64,000 bases of DNA from Brienomyrus brachyistius (GCF_023856365.1 NC_064535.1:15201863-15265862); one strand, 5' to 3'; numbered from the stretch's first letter, positions 1 to 14,568 are shown. The notes: generated by a model not told the origin, from the sequence alone. A program made the numbers and translations.

Positions 1-3000
1 CCAACACTGAGAGTCACATGCAGATGCAAAGTGACAGTGAGACAGACACTGTGACTGTGAACTGACACCAAGCATCATTCAGACATGCAGAGTGACACTG
101 AGACAGACACTGTGACTATGAACCAACACCGAGCCATTCAGACATGCAGATGCACTGAGACAGACACTGTGACTGTACCATGACACTGAGAGTCACACAG
201 ACATCCAGAGTGACACTGAGACAGACACTGTGACTGTGGACCGACACTGAGAGTCACACAGACATCCAGAGTGACACTGAGACAGACACTGTGTCTGTGG
301 ACCGACACTGAGAGTCACACAGACATCCAGATTGACACTGAGACAGACAGTGTGACTGTACCCTGACACCGAGAGTCACACAGACATCCAGATTGACACT
401 GAGACAGACACTGTGACTCTACCCTGACATTGAGAGTCACACAGACATGCAGAGTGACACTGAGACAGATACTGTGTCTGTGGACCGACACTGAGAGTCA
501 CACAGACATCCAGAGTGACACTGAGACAGACACTGTGTCTGTGGACTGACACTGAGAGTCACACAGACATCCAGATTGACACTGAGACAGACACTGTGAC
601 TGTACCCTGACACTGAGAGTCACACAGACATCCAGATTGACACTGAGACAGACACTGTGACTGTACCCTGACACTGAGAGTCACACAGACATGCAGAGTG
701 ACACTGAGACAGACACTGTGACTGTACCCTGACACTGAGAGTCACACAGACATGCAGAGTCATACTGAGACAGACACTGTGACTGTACCCTGACACTGAG
801 AGTCACACAGACATGCAGAGTGACACTGAGACAGACACTGTGACTGTGGACCAACACTGAGAGTCACACAGACATCCAGAGTGACACTGAGCCAGACACT
901 GTGTCTGTGGACCGACACTGAGAGTCACACAGACATCCAGATTGACACTGAGACAGACAGTGTGACTGTACCCTGACACTGAGAGTCACACAGACATCCA
1001 GATTGACACTGAGACAGACACTGTGACTGTACCCTGACACTGAGAGTCACACAGACATGCAGAGTGACACTGAGACAGACACTGTGTCTGTGGACCGACA
1101 CTGAGAGTCACACAGACATCCAGAGTGACACTGAGACAGACACTGTGACTGTGGACCAACACTGAGAGTCACACAGACATCCAGAGTAACACTAAGACAG
1201 ACACTGTGTCTGTGGACCGACACTGAGAGTCACACAGACATCCAGATTGACACTGAGACAGACACTGTGACTGTACCCTGACACTGAGAGTCACACAGAC
1301 ATCCAGATTGACACTGAGACAGACACTGTGACTGTGGACCAACACTGAGAGTCACACAGACATCCAGAGTGACACTGAGACAGACACTGTGACTGTACCC
1401 TGACACTGAGAGTCACACAGACATGCAGAGTGACACTGAGACAGACACTGTGACTGTGGACCAACACTGAGAGTCACACAGACATGCAGAGTGACACTGA
1501 GACAGACACTGTGACTGTGGACCAACACTGAGAGTCACACAGACATCCAGAGTGACACTGAGACAGACACTGTGACTGTACCCTGACACTGAGAGTCACA
1601 CAGACATGCAGAGTGACACTGAGACAGACACTGTGACTGTGGACCAACACTGAGAGTCACACAGACATGCAGAGTGACACTGAGACAGACACTGTGACTG
1701 TGGACCAACACTGAGAGTCACACAGACATCCAGAGTGACACTGAGACAGACACTGTGACTGTGGACCAACACTGAGAGTCACACAGACATCCAGAGTGAC
1801 ACTAAGACAGACACTGTGTCTGTGGACCGACACTGAGAGTCACACAGACATCCAGATTGACACTGAGACAGACACTGTGACTGTACCCTGACACTGAGAG
1901 TCACACAGACATCCAGATTGACACTGAGACAGACACTGTGACTGTACCCTGACACTGAGAGTCACACAGACATCCAGATTGACACTGAGACAGACACTGT
2001 GACTGTGGACCAACACTGAGAGTCACACAGACATCCAGAGTGACACTGAGACAGACACTGTGACTGTACCCTGACACTGAGAGTCACACAGACATGCAGA
2101 GTGACACTGAGACAGACACTGTGACTGTGGACCAACACTGAGAGTCACACAGACATGCAGAGTGACACTGAGACAGACACTGTGACTGTGGACCAACACT
2201 GAGAGTCACACAGACATCCAGAGTGACACTGAGACAGACACTGTGACTGTACCCTGACACTGAGAGTCACACAGACATGCAGAGTGACACTGAGACAGAC
2301 ACTGTGACTGTGGACCAACACTGAGAGTCACACAGACATGCAGAGTGACACTGAGACAGACACTGTGACTGTGGACCAACACTGAGAGTCACACAGACAT
2401 CCAGAGTGACACTGAGACAGACACTGTGACTGTGGACCAACACTGAGAGTCACACAGACATCCAGAGTGACACTAAGACAGACACTGTGTCTGTGGACCG
2501 ACACTGAGAGTCACACAGACATCCAGATTGACACTGAGACAGACACTGTGACTGTACCCTGACACTGAGAGTCACACAGACATCCAGATTGACACTGAGA
2601 CAGACACTGTGACTGTGGACCAACACTGAGAGTCACACAGACATCCAGAGTGACACTGAGACAGACACTGTGACTGTACCCTGACACTGAGAGTCACACA
2701 GACATGCAGAGTGACACTGAGACAGACACTGTGACTGTGGACCAACACTGAGAGTCACACAGACATGCAGAGTGACACTGAGACAGACACTGTGACTGTG
2801 GACCAACACTGAGAGTCACACAGACATGCAGAGTGACACTGAGACAGACACTGTGACTGTGGACCAACACTGAGAGTCACACAGACATCCAGAGTGACAC
2901 TGAGACAGACACTGTGACTGTACCCTGACACTGAGAGTCACACAGACATGCAGAGTGACACTGAGACAGACACTGTGACTGTGGACCAACACTGAGAGTC

Positions 3001-4255
3001 ACACAGACATGCAGAGTGACACTGAGACAGACACTGTGACTGTGGACCAACACTGAGAGTCACACAGACATCCAGAGTGACACTGAGACAGACACTGTGA
3101 CTGTGGACCAACACTGAGAGTCACACAGACATCCAGAGTGACACTAAGACAGACACTGTGTCTGTGGACCGACACTGAGAGTCACACAGACATCCAGATT
3201 GACACTGAGACAGACACTGTGACTGTACCCTGACACTGAGAGTCACACAGACATCCAGATTGACACTGAGACAGACACTGTGACTGTGGACCAACACTGA
3301 GAGTCACACAGACATCCAGAGTGACACTGAGACAGACACTGTGACTGTACCCTGACACTGAGAGTCACACAGACATGCAGAGTGACACTGAGACAGACAC
3401 TGTGACTGTGGACCAACACTGAGAGTCACACAGACATGCAGAGTGACACTGAGACAGACACTGTGACTGTGGACCAACACTGAGAGTCACACAGACATCC
3501 AGAGTGACACTGAGACAGACACTGTGACTGTACCCTGACACTGAGAGTCACACAGACATGCAGAGTGACACTGAGACAGACACTGTGACTGTGGACCAAC
3601 ACTGAGAGTCACACAGACATGCAGAGTGACACTGAGACAGACACTGTGACTGTGGACCAACACTGAGAGTCACACAGACATCCAGAGTGACACTGAGACA
3701 GACACTGTGACTGTGGACCAACACTGAGAGTCACACAGACATCCAGAGTGACACTAAGACAGACACTGTGTCTGTGGACCGACACTGAGAGTCACACAGA
3801 CATCCAGATTGACACTGAGACAGACACTGTGACTGTGGACCAACACTGAGAGTCACACAGACATCCAGAGTGACACTGAGACAGACACTGTGACTGTACC
3901 CTGACACTGAGAGTCACACAGACATGCAGAGTGACACTGAGACAGACACTGTGACTGTGGACCAACACTGAGAGTCACACAGACATGCAGAGTGACACTG
4001 AGACAGACACTGTGACTGTGGACCAACACTGAGAGTCACGCAGACATCCAGAGTGACACTGAGACAGACACTGTGACTGTGGACCAACACTGAGAGTCAC
4101 ACAGACATCCAGAGTGACACTGAGACAGACACTGTGACTGTACCATGACACTGAGAGTCACACAGACATGCAGAGTGACACTGAGACAGACACTGTGACT
4201 GTACCCTGACACTGAGAGTCACACAGACATGCAGAGTGACACAGACAGACACTGT
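1..4255. repeat. 61-bp minisatellite array, about 70 copies, with higher-order structure
   Basis: A tandem array runs from the window edge to about 4,255. The monomer is 61 bp; for example, successive CCGACACTGAG starts lie at 241 and 302. Each monomer holds two related halves beginning GACACTGAGA. Monomers differ at a few diagnostic sites: CCAACACT, CCGACACT or CCTGACACT at the start, TCCAGATT, TCCAGAGT or TGCAGAGT in the middle, and GTGACTGT or GTGTCTGT at the end. A rare variant, ACTAAGACAG, occurs at 1191, 1801, 2472, 3143 and 3753, spacings of 610, 671, 671 and 610 bp, which are exactly 10, 11, 11 and 10 monomers. The first 240 bp are more diverged. The unit is not a multiple of three and is full of stops, so it is not coding. 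The left end of the array lies outside the window. Confidence 0.97.
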
Positions 4256-7200
4256 AACTATATGGCCGAAACCGAGAGTCTGATAGGGCCTGATAGAGAC
4301 ACATAGTCACACACATATTTTACTGTGGTGAAATAGAATCAGCCAGAATACATTCATTAAATGGCCGTTTTGATACTAGCCAATATATATGTTGAGCTTG
4401 GAAAAAAGAATAGTAACCCTGGTACAGAAACGTTAATCAGCACATGAGAAGAACTGCATTCATCTCACACATTTTTGCGAGCGGCAAACCTCTTGTTAGT
4501 AGGTGGTTTAACATGAAACCTAGAAGACACACACCTTTGTTTTCCTGGAGAGAACATGTGGTGATAAAAACAGTTTTTGTTTTCTTTTTTCAAAGTAACT
4601 TATGGATTTTATCTGGAATTATAACTATTCTAACCTGTATCTCCTTATAGGGCACGAGATTTAATGGGCACAGCGTGATCATCGCATGATGTGCCCCAGA
4701 CGAACGTGAACTTGTGTTCTGCTTGCGTCTTAAAATAGTCTGTACGTGTACTCTGGAGGTAACCAAGCAACCGGCACCCAGTCACGGATAGCAGCATCCG
4801 ACAAGAAGCTCCATCTCACATTCCGGGCTGAGCGGAGTCAAAGAATTCCAGGCAAACAGCGAGACGTTCCTGGGTTTCAGGCTCACGCGGAGGAGCGGGA
4901 GTGCAGGAAGGTCTCTGTTGCTAACTGAGACTCGAGAAAAAGCTGGGAATAATCTCCCATTTCCCTCAACCGACGCCTTCTTCACATCAAAAGGAAACGG
5001 GGCTGGTGGATTTGGCTGGGCGGATGGGTGGTCTCGCTCTGCGGCAGATGGGAGCACCAGCTCTCAGTGGAGACGGGTCAATGCTGGTTCACGATAGTTA
5101 AATGAGATGGATAGACAGGGTATGAAAGAATATGAAGATATCTACAGAAATGTATTTATTCACAAATGAAAAACAAAATCTTTTAATATAATGTGAAAAT
5201 CTAAAAAAAAAATACAGGCCAATAAAGCTTTTAATTTGAGTCACAGGGAATGTCAGGTGACTGCGGCTACACCTAAAGCATCTGTGTTTGCTTTCTTTGT
5301 ATCTTATTTAACAGAATAAAAATGAAGGCGTATTGATGAACAGAAACAAAAGAGCACGGATTTTTCACGATCCCTGTTGTGGCTCAGCGGACGGGGGGTG
5401 GGGGGAGGGTGACAGCGAGTGAGTGGGAATGAGAGGGAGAGAACATGCACGGAGAAGTTCAAAGCAGGCCTCAGCCCGCTATCTCGCCGCCACGTGTTTT
5501 TACACCACGTGCAGAGGGCATGTATCACAGACGCTCGCTCGCCCGCCAAAATAACAGCCCTTTTCAGGAAGTCTACGGGAATTAGCCAGTACCTTTTCAA
5601 GTCAACAGTCTCTAATCTTTTATAAAAAAAACTGTGTGTGACAGCAGCATGTAACCTCTGCCATGTGTATTTATTAATAATTTAGCTAAACAAAATATTG
5701 AAAAGTATTCAGTAAAGCTGAAGGATTTTACTCCACAGAAGTTGAAGGTGGGAAGAAACTAATAATGATCGCGACTGGAGGGATTTGAGCGATTTGATTT
5801 CTGATTGTGCTACGGGCCCTGAAGAACCTGTTAACGCTTCAGAACTACCGATGTTATATTTACAAGCCTGATTACGACCCAATGTTGTGCTTTTGAACTT
5901 GATTTATTATGGGTGTTTTGGTTATTGTTTAACATTTAGTAAATAATGAAATTACCAAAGGTAAGTGTTGTTAACTAATCGGTGTGTAGAAGCATGTAAG
6001 AATCCTACCCACTAAGCATCACTGTCCTGTTGTCTACTCTGCTGATATTTTGCTGTTGTTGCTGGCCACTGCGCTCCTGCAGGGACGTCTGCAGAAGGAA
6101 TAAGAAGGATTTCGGGATGTGTACCAGTAGCAGCAAAAGATGCTGGAGATGGATCAGGCGTGCCATCGGAAATCGCACCAATTCCGTCACGACGATTGGC
6201 CCACGGCGCAGCCCAGATGGAAGCAGAGAGGGTGGAGGACAAAATATGACACGGCGATGGATGGCAGACTTGGAATTGAGAAGAGTCAGCCGCACCTGAA
6301 GCACTAATGAGAAGTCGGCCAAGAAGATGTGCAGGTCGAGAGCTTTTGTGCACACACACCAGACACTCCCGGCGTCATGGCCATGAACGTCGCCACGGCC
6401 ACCGTAAAATACCAGAGTGTACATCTTCAATTTCCAGCTTGAATAAAAACATCAAGCTTTACAAAAGCTTTCTAGAAGCCCTAGTGAGGCACTAGCAGCA
6501 GCTTAATCTGGGCATTATGCTGCCTTTAAAAGCTGCCGCAGGTGAAGTTTGTTGGGGCTGCTTTATCTGTGCTTCCAGGAAGCTCTTTGTGATCTATAGC
6601 GCTCCTCATTCATAGCGAAGCAGAGACCGGCATTCAGGGGCTAGTCGTGCACTCATGACTCATTACTTCCTGTTCTCCGCCATCGCTTTTTTATTTCCTT
6701 ACTCTCCTCTTTCTCTCAGCTGTTCTTTTCCACCCATTCCGGTGTCTCTCACCCTCTGTTTTTCTCTGTCCTTCGGCAGCTCGTTTGTTCGCTCGCCCCT
6801 TTGTCATTAATATACGTCACAGGCACGGCGTGAGAGTCACAGACTCACCCGTGTCGATGCTGTGGATGTCTTCGTCACGCACATAGATTTAGGTGCGTCC
6901 ACACTGTAACCAGCTCCGTAAGATCAGCGACAGAATCAAGAATGTTTCATCTTCAGTAACATCCAGGATTGCTACGACGGCATCCTGGATAAGCAACTGG
7001 AGGATAGATGCATGGATTTTCATCTAATATAAGATCTTAGTCTGTATTGACCTGAGTATTTACCCTCAGTCTTTGCTTTATAGAAAAGATATTAGAGATG
7101 ATTCTTACTCTGTTTCCAGCAAACACACGGAAGGACATCCAGCTCACAGCTTCACACGATACGCTGATGCGGTGACACATGCGATGATTTTCACCACATT

Positions 7201-9133
7201 TTATTAGACGGTGGGATTTGGGCCTTGGAGCTGGGCTGTGAAAAGCTACATCCTGTTCTGTCAAGACTTCTGCTGATACAATTTCCCACAGTTCATGCTT
7301 AATTCTAATGTCAGCAGTGAACCATATTTTGTCATGAATTTTTGATAATTGCATTTAAATATGTAAAAGTGTTTTATTTTTTTTTAAATAAATGGCCATT
7401 TGGTGTTTAATATTACATGTCAATCGTGTTTCTTCACTAGACCAGCTACATCTCTTAACCAGGAAGCGATCTTGCCATTCAAATATAATGGAAAATCAAC
7501 CTCTAAGCCTCTTGTGTTGTTCTGCTTTCATACAATAATATGTTCATATTTCCATGTGTATCCATCAGTGCACCGGAGACACCCATCGGTTTACCGCGGT
7601 CCTGTATCGCCTGGAGTTTCCCGTGAAACAAATTATGGAGATTTACAGGCGATGGCATCATACCCCAGAGCTTTCCAGTGTCTTCTTTACAGCGGTGATT
7701 AAAAGTTTTCTTGGCTCGATGGCAGCCGAGCGAGAAAGACGGACGGAGAGGAGCGAGAGGAAAGAAAGAGGGGAGAATCAAAGAGAGCGGAGCAGAGACC
7801 CATCCTTTACATGACACCAAAGTAAGTACAAAAAAAAAAAGGCAATGAAACCAGCTCACGGCACAAACACTAATTGGCTTTGGGCCTGAGCGAGACAACG
7901 CCTTCGTTTAGTGCCTTTACGCCTGTTAAACAAACAGACAGGGTGCGAGTCGTCGGCGTGAGGCAGCTGGACGGAGCGCTGGCCAGAGCGGAGGGGCTGC
8001 ATTCATCAGCGCGAGATGAAAAAGATGAGCTTCCTACATGACTGTGGCGATGCTAACCAGCGGATCAAGAGAATTAGCACGGAGTGTACCGTCTCACTGA
8101 ACGAGGCGAGCTAGGAGGAAAACACACGCAAACAGAAAAAGGTCTGACTGGGGAAAAGGACAGATGGCCCAGCTGTCTGCCCAGTGCCCTACTGGGGTAG
8201 GCCGAGAAACCAAACAGACATGGTCCAAGTCCCATAATGCCCGGCGTCGTCTTGTTGCATCTGAGTCTGCTCCACGCGGCGCCTCCCCAGAGCATGCAGG
8301 TTATTACAACCTAATTGACTTTTTAAATGAATAATTCAAGTGATTCCTATGTTTTAGATAACATTTCATTTGCATTAAGGGGGCATTAACCGCCTGCTCT
8401 CCATGCTGGCGAGGACCTGGCAGACCTATCGATACGATGTAATGTGTCGTCAATACCAGATAGCTCTGTCGATATTAGCGGGGGGAAACGGGGGTGGTTT
8501 TTTAATTGAAATGAATTGCGAGACAAGAGGTGGGGGGGGAAGGGAGGAATGAGTGAGGGATCCGGCCACCTCTCCCGGACTGTAATTAGGGGGGGCATTA
8601 ATTACCAACGGGGCCAGCTGTGAGGTTGTTCTGAAACCCAGCTCCTCAGCATTAAAAACAGATTACAGGATAGGATTGCATACTCAGAATAACACCGATA
8701 AACTGTCCTAATTACAGCCACTGCTCCCCACCACCCATAAGGTATGAGGAGAGGTGCCTCCCTGTTTGTTTAAATGCTATCCTGCTTTGCCCGGGGTTTC
8801 ATTCGCCGGTAGTTAAGCAAGAGGCTCCCGTTTTTCACCAGGAGGCGGCAGGGAAAATCTACCTGACAGTTGCCATGGCAACCGCGGCACAGACAAGCGG
8901 GCCCCGTCCCGTCGAGTCCCACTTAATTGGACGGCTGTGCGCCGCGTTCCTCCATACGGCGGGGCTCGGTGAGCCTGAGCGGCGGCGGTATTCCCGTCAG
9001 GCTGCTGTCCCTACGTCGTCTCCAGAAGATGCAACTTGATGGGCCTGGTGCTGGACCGTCACCCGCGAGAGACAGGGTCGCTGAGGGGCACCCAAGGACC
9101 CACTGGTACGGACGAAGTGTGTTACAGCTCGCC
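4256..9133. other. Single-copy-looking intergenic DNA
   Basis: No recognisable exon, RNA gene or mobile element was found here. The open frames are under 145 codons, occur on both strands over the same DNA, and show no family motif. A purine-rich GA tract lies near 7,727-7,800, pyrimidine-rich DNA near 6,680-6,790, and G runs near 8,520-8,600. Confidence 0.55.
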
Positions 9134-9329
9134 CGTGTGTGTCTGCGTGTTTGTGTGTGTGTGTGTTTGCGTGCGGATTAGATATATGTTACATTGTCAA
9201 AATGACAAAAGTCTTGTATTTAGTTTGGTTACTTATGGTTAAGGTTAGGGCTGGGTGGGGGTTAAGGTCGTCATGTTGGGATTAGAGTTTTGCCCATAGA
9301 AATTAATGCACGGTCCCCACAAATACAAC

Positions 9330-9364
<35 letters not shown>
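9134..9364 (+). repeat. (GT)n-core-(GT)n interspersed repeat, copy 1 (short)
   Basis: A GT-rich start (9,134-9,175) is followed by a core containing ACTTATGGTTAAGGTTAGGG, then CCATAGAAATTAATG and GGTCCCCACAAATACA, and ends in a pure (GT)n run at 9,332-9,364. The same core order occurs at 10,370 and 25,950. This copy lacks the TGTGGGGACC half seen at 25,950, so it is internally deleted. I recognise it as a common teleost interspersed repeat but cannot name the family with certainty. Confidence 0.75.
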
Positions 9365-9366
<2 letters not shown>

Positions 9367-9754
9367 ACATGCACCAGGGGATAATTTAGGATTCATCCCT
9401 TAGGGGTGTTCAGCCCCCTTAGGGAAAATCTGACGTCAACCCCTCCTCGGGCCCCCATGGTCAAATTTGCTGGGGGGCATGATTAAGTTTGCCAACCGGG
9501 GGGTATGCAAGAAAAGTGTATGGGAATGTGGGATGGATCCCTAGATGATTTTACAAAGCATGTTTTTTGGGGTTCGCACATTGTCACTGTGATGTCTACT
9601 GTCTCTGGAATGTCTCTATATGAGTATGAGTGGTGTGAGAGCACGTGGAAATATCTGTGTGACTCGGTACGTCTTTGGCAGTCTATTTGTGTGTGTGTTT
9701 GTCTTTCTCTCTCTGTCTCTGGGGGGGGGGGTGTTCGCCGAGTATGGGAGGGGC

Positions 9755-9865
9755 CCTGCTGTTGTACCTGTTGAGTGGGGTACTTAACCGGAATTGCCCC
9801 TCTAGAAAAACCCAGCTGCAGAGATGGCAATTTGTTTGTTTCGATAAAAGCTTCAGCTAAACAAC
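9755..9865 (+). repeat. SINE-tail-like remnant (TTGAG..GGTACTTAACC..GATAAAAGC)
   Basis: The stretch contains TTGTACCTGTTGAG, GGTACTTAACCGGAATTGC and then CGATAAAAGCTTCAGCTAAA. This order is typical of the body and tail of tRNA-derived fish SINEs. A related fragment lies at 12,040-12,135, and a fuller relative on the opposite strand at 38,797-38,985. There is no tRNA-like head here. Confidence 0.5.
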
Positions 9866-10310
9866 AACGATACCAGAACAGCGTGTGCCGGGCCTGGACG
9901 CCATGGCTGGGCGCCTTTGTGTGGTCAATAAACATCATAACTAAACGCAGCGAGAGACAAGACGCCGTCTTCGCTCTGCGCGTGCCTTCATCACGGCCTA
10001 CTGGCTTTCCAGGTGACTGCCCGGACGGGCGTGTGTGCATTCTGCACACTTTCATTAACGGCGTGAGCGATTAAGACGAGTGTGAGTCCTTCTTCCCTGT
10101 GTTCTGATTGCTTGCTAATTGGCTACCATCATCCCTTTCTTCTATGCTTCGCCGTTCTTCCGCTGTGCCAGTCAGAGGCTAAATGAGTTACGATCTGGAT
10201 CTCCGGACTGCGGAGTTCACCTGTGAGCAGGAACTCGCCTCATTAAAAACGGCTAAATATTATCAGAAAAATCACAGTAATAAACAATTGAATACAAAGT
10301 GTATGAACTG
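9866..10310. other. Unannotated intergenic DNA
   Basis: Nothing recognisable is seen in this stretch between two repeat remnants. Confidence 0.5.
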
Positions 10311-10345
10311 GGGTGGCATGGTGACTCAGTGGCTCACACTTTCAA
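10311..10345 (+). repeat. V-SINE head fragment
   Basis: GGGTGGCATGGTGACTCAGTGGCTCACAC matches the tRNA-like head of the DANA/Mermaid-type SINE seen complete at 39,394. Only the head is present, and it runs into the (GT)n-core repeat that follows. Confidence 0.45.
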
Positions 10346-10369
10346 CCCACATCCATCTGTGACTCTGTG

Positions 10370-10620
10370 TATATGTGTGTGTGCGTGTGTGTGTCGTCCA
10401 GATATTCCTCACCTTGTGGGTCCCCACAATGTGATGAATACCCAATTTTTTGAAAACTCAATTTTCTAAAAATCTTTGAATGCAATAAAAAAAACTAAAA
10501 ATTAGTTACTTATGGTTCTTGGTAGGGCTGGGTAGGGGTAAAGGTTGTCGTAATTAGCATTGTCATGTTTACCATAGAAATGAATGACTGGTTCCCACAA
10601 AAATATGATTATAGGTCTCT

Positions 10621-10686
<66 letters not shown>
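10370..10686 (+). repeat. (GT)n-core-(GT)n interspersed repeat, copy 2
   Basis: GT-rich DNA, then GTGGGTCCCCACAATG, TGCAATAAAAAAAACTAAAA, TTACTTATGGTTCTTGG, CCATAGAAATGAATG and GGTTCCCACAAAA, ending in a pure (TG)n run of about 60 bp at 10,624-10,684. It has the same block order as the copy at 25,950. A TG/CA run of this length is likely to be polymorphic. Confidence 0.8.
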
Positions 10687-12039
10687 TGTTGTCCCTTGCC
10701 TTGGGCCCTGTGCTTCCATGAATAGACCCTTAGCCCAGCACGATCCTGCAATCAGTATAAAAGATGTATGTATGTATAAGTTCCAGCTATATATAGAGCA
10801 TTAGGTAAAATAAAACAGCCATCCTGCCCCCATGTGTGTCTCAGCCTTTAATGTGCACTGTGGAGCAGAGAAAGCCAGCCAGCACTGTTATACACATCTC
10901 ACATTTTCCGTTCTGCTCCGGCTTCCTTCAGGAGCTCCTTTTCATCAAAATCCCAAGTAACAGTTTCCTATAATCCCAAATCCTTTTGTTGGTGGTAGTG
11001 GTGGGGGGAGTAATGCTTCCTTACCTATGACTAACAAGTTGCCTGGGGGCTAGTTAAGGGTCTAGCACATAAACACCACTATGTAAAGGATTTGTCCATA
11101 AAAATCTTGTCATGCGATGAGAGAATTTAACTAATGATGGGAGGCGAGGAGACTTGGCCAAGGGTGGCCCTAGGTCTCAATCATCACTGGGGCTTAAACT
11201 ACAGCCACAGCCTGTTGGGGTCGTCGTTTCTCAGAGAAACAGGTCTCTGTGGTACAGTAAGTATGCACAATGGAAAGTGACATGGATGTCCTTGTTTTCC
11301 GCACTCTTTACACATCTGAGAATGTAGGAAGTGAAGCGTACTTCTGTCGGTCAGGTCACTTGCTGCGATTCCGTGTCTCTTGGCATTCGTGTGTGTGAAT
11401 TCCTGTGCAAGAGGTAAGCGAATAATCTCACGGCCGGTGCCTAAGGCTGCTGTGCTGATGCGAAGGATTCAGCCTGAACGAGCTCCCCGCAAATGCTATG
11501 AGTAGCCGCTGTGGATTGTGTAAGCCGAGCAGCAATACGATGGTGTGAGGACATGCAGTCCTGACAGTTACTCTTCAAGCGAAACCCTGAAATGATGTAG
11601 TTTGTTATCGAGTTACAGAGCGACAGCATTACCATCGGCCACGAGTAGCGGGGGATGTTTCCTCACCGATTGTCGTGGTGTCGACATTACCATGGCGATG
11701 TGACGAAATCAAGGATGTCACGGCAACGAGGCCAAGCGACGCGTTTTGTCATCGTCGAGGACAGCGAATGCAGCGTGTGTAAAATGCAGTCATTAAGTCC
11801 ACCGAATCTGAGAGTGAACTGTTTTTCAGAAACATTCATTTTTCAGACAAGTAATAATTCTCATTCCTCAAAACTGTACCCTGAGCTCTTCTGTTTCAGA
11901 TTTAAACCCTCGCTAGTTCCAATGCCTTTCCTGGAAGTGGCATCTGGTTTGAATAATTAATATGTGTGTGTGTGGCTGATTTTGTCAGTACAATTTCCTG
12001 CTTTGGCCAGCTATCCAGTATGGACTCTCCTGCCAGCCC
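10687..12039. other. Single-copy-looking intergenic DNA
   Basis: Nothing recognisable was found. The open frames are short and without family features. Confidence 0.5.
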
Positions 12040-12135
12040 AAGTCCCTGGAGAGCACCAGCTGTAGTACCCTTGAGCGAGGCGTTTAACCCGAATCTCTCC
12101 TGTGAAGACACTCAGGTGTATAACAATGAAGGTTC
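12040..12135 (+). repeat. SINE-tail-like remnant, second copy
   Basis: CTGTAGTACCCTTGAGCGAG is followed by TTTAACCCGAATCTCTCC, the same motif order as at 9,755. This fragment is diverged and has no head or clear target duplication. Confidence 0.45.
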
Positions 12136-14480
12136 TTAAATATCCGTCAGAATAAATGGGCTAAAGCCCGTGTTGCTTTGGCTAATGCTATCTCCGTAGC
12201 AACGGAGTAAATAATGCATCGTGAGGGATTAGAGGTTCTGTAACTCTAATTGTGTCTCTTTGACCACAGAAGTAGCTTATTATTAGACAGCCCGCTGGAG
12301 TTAGCCGTGAAGGTAAGATGGAGAGCTGTGAAAATAACAAAAGCTCCATGAGGTGGCGCACTTACTGCCCCTAGCTTAGCCGCGAGACCTGCTGTAAAGC
12401 ACAGGGAGAAGAGAGCCGGCCGTCTTCCACTGCAAATTCGTAACGCTAACGGCTAACGTCTTTTCTATTGGAGCCACCACAGAGCGGGGCCCATAACGGC
12501 GTCTCGGAAGTTCGGTGAGCGGTCGGCTAAGCTAGGTTCCTGGTGGGGTTTTGTTTGTTTTTTTGCTGTGGGTCGATGTGCCTGAAATGCTGAGTGGCTT
12601 ACTGGGCCCGGGCGCCGACCACCGAGTGTCGCGGCCGGCTTTAACTGCGTCTCCTGCCTCGCGGGAAACTTTCATAAAGATATCGATCCGCCCTCGGCCA
12701 TTCTCAATCCACCCCCGGGCTCATGGAGAGGCGGTGGGGGTGGGGGATAAGTTCAGCATGGGGCTTTGCTGATAATTCCGACCAGACGCCCTGCCCCACC
12801 TCGTCATAGTCTGCCTACTAAAGCTTCTCATAAATCAGCTCAAACAGAGCCGGCCATAGCAGAGATTAAGGGTTTTGTGGACCTGTGGGCACTGGACAAG
12901 CGACCCTATGAACCACCCATCCTTCCTCATGTCTAAGTGTCCGTTCTGTCCCTTACATTTATTTCCCTGCCTTGGGAGCACCAGTAACGTTATTATTGTC
13001 TGAATGAAAGGCAGTGAGAGCCTGGCATAAATCCACATTCCCCACACTGTGTCACTGGTGATGTTGCACTGTTCCCATCTGTACTGTGGATGGGAGGGGG
13101 TGGGACCAATTCAGAGAACTTGTAATCTCTGGCTTCAGCTTTCACCCTTTACACCTCATGCCTGACCCTGTCGCAGCCCCGGGCTAATCCCAGAGGAACC
13201 CAGACGCTGTTGATAATGAATGTTCCCAAGGAGATACCTTCCCTGGGATCACTTCTCCTGAGAGTAACAGCCTCCAAACAAAGACATCCCCCCCACCAAC
13301 CCCCAAACCCGTTATTAGCAGAGAACCTTACCACACAGAATATGCAAAATATCTGAAAATCATATTTCAACGCACGTTTACCAAATCAGGAGTTGGGGTG
13401 GCGGTTTGGGGGGGGGGGGTTCAAGGCATTGGGAGATGGCTAGGAAGAGAGAGAGGGCAGCCACAGGGGATATAATCAGGAGAAAAAAAAGAATAAAATC
13501 GACAAAGAGATGAGCTTAAGGGTATAGGGCGTGATTGGTGAGGGATGATGCGGGGGGTGGGGGGTGGGTGGGTGTAGGGGTTGGAGTTTATAGCCTGCTC
13601 ATGCATGCCGGACATACTGGGCTCCAGTGATCCCCCTCATGTGGGGAACGAGCCTTGCCTAGGTGGGATAATTAGGCCCAAAAGTGGGAGGGGGGGGGCT
13701 TTTCTCCGGCCGTCAGAATTCCAGTCTCGCAGAAAAAGGCAGGCGGAGAGGCGACCCCCCTCACATGGAACCTCGGATCCGTCCCATGGGATGCTGCTTA
13801 CGAGCTGACGGCAGTGGGTCGCATCCCGTCACTCCCTGACGGAGGCAGTCTCCCCGGCGCTGTGCTCCGACTCCTCAGAACGTCGTCGCGGCAATTAAAA
13901 AATCTAGAATGCTGGGGATTTCGAGGTGCCGCCGAACCGTGAACGGTGCTCAGCCACGCTCGGCACAACAAGGAAGCGACTTAAGAATTAAATGCTAATT
14001 CTTTTTTTTTTTGTCCAAATTCTGAATTTCCATACTTTTCAGCAAAATGTCAGAATGTTAATTTATTGAAATTCCTCAGCATTGCATTTTAGACAGCATG
14101 ATAATTAATGAAACATCCCGCCCCTGCATGATTAGTTGTAAACGCTGCACCTAAATCTTGTGCCGGAAATCGTTTTGTATCCCTGTCGTGTTTTGCAGAT
14201 TGTGCGGGACGGACTTGGTCGTGCTGATCCTTCAGAAAACTAACAATGCAGAATCTGACAGTGCGTTCTGCAAATGACCAGAGATCTGCAGGGAAAAGGC
14301 TGTTAACTCGAGCTTTAATGATTTATCTACATTATGAGCAGGGCTTTGCAGAACACGATATCTCCCTGGTCAAACTTTATAATAAGAAAGTAACAAAACA
14401 ATGCTCTTGGATGGAGGCCCCTTATTATTTACCTTAGAAAGGTTTGGTAGTTACTGTACTGTTAATTAATTGTATTTGAA
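12136..14480. other. Single-copy-looking DNA with G-rich tracts
   Basis: No gene or element is recognised. Poly-G and GGGGTGGGGG-type clusters lie near 13,408-13,421 and 13,549-13,580 and could form G-quadruplexes. The AT-rich part near 13,990-14,190 carries several TAAT and TGACA-like motifs and is discussed as a possible conserved non-coding element. Confidence 0.5.
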
Positions 14481-14503
14481 CACTAGTTGTATTTATATAT
14501 ACA

Positions 14504-14511
<8 letters not shown>

Positions 14512-14564
<53 letters not shown>
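14512..14564. repeat. (TA)n microsatellite
   Basis: An uninterrupted TA run of about 50 bp. It lies just upstream of a (GT)n run, with a second TA run 230 bp further on. Confidence 0.95.
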
Positions 14565-14568
<4 letters not shown>
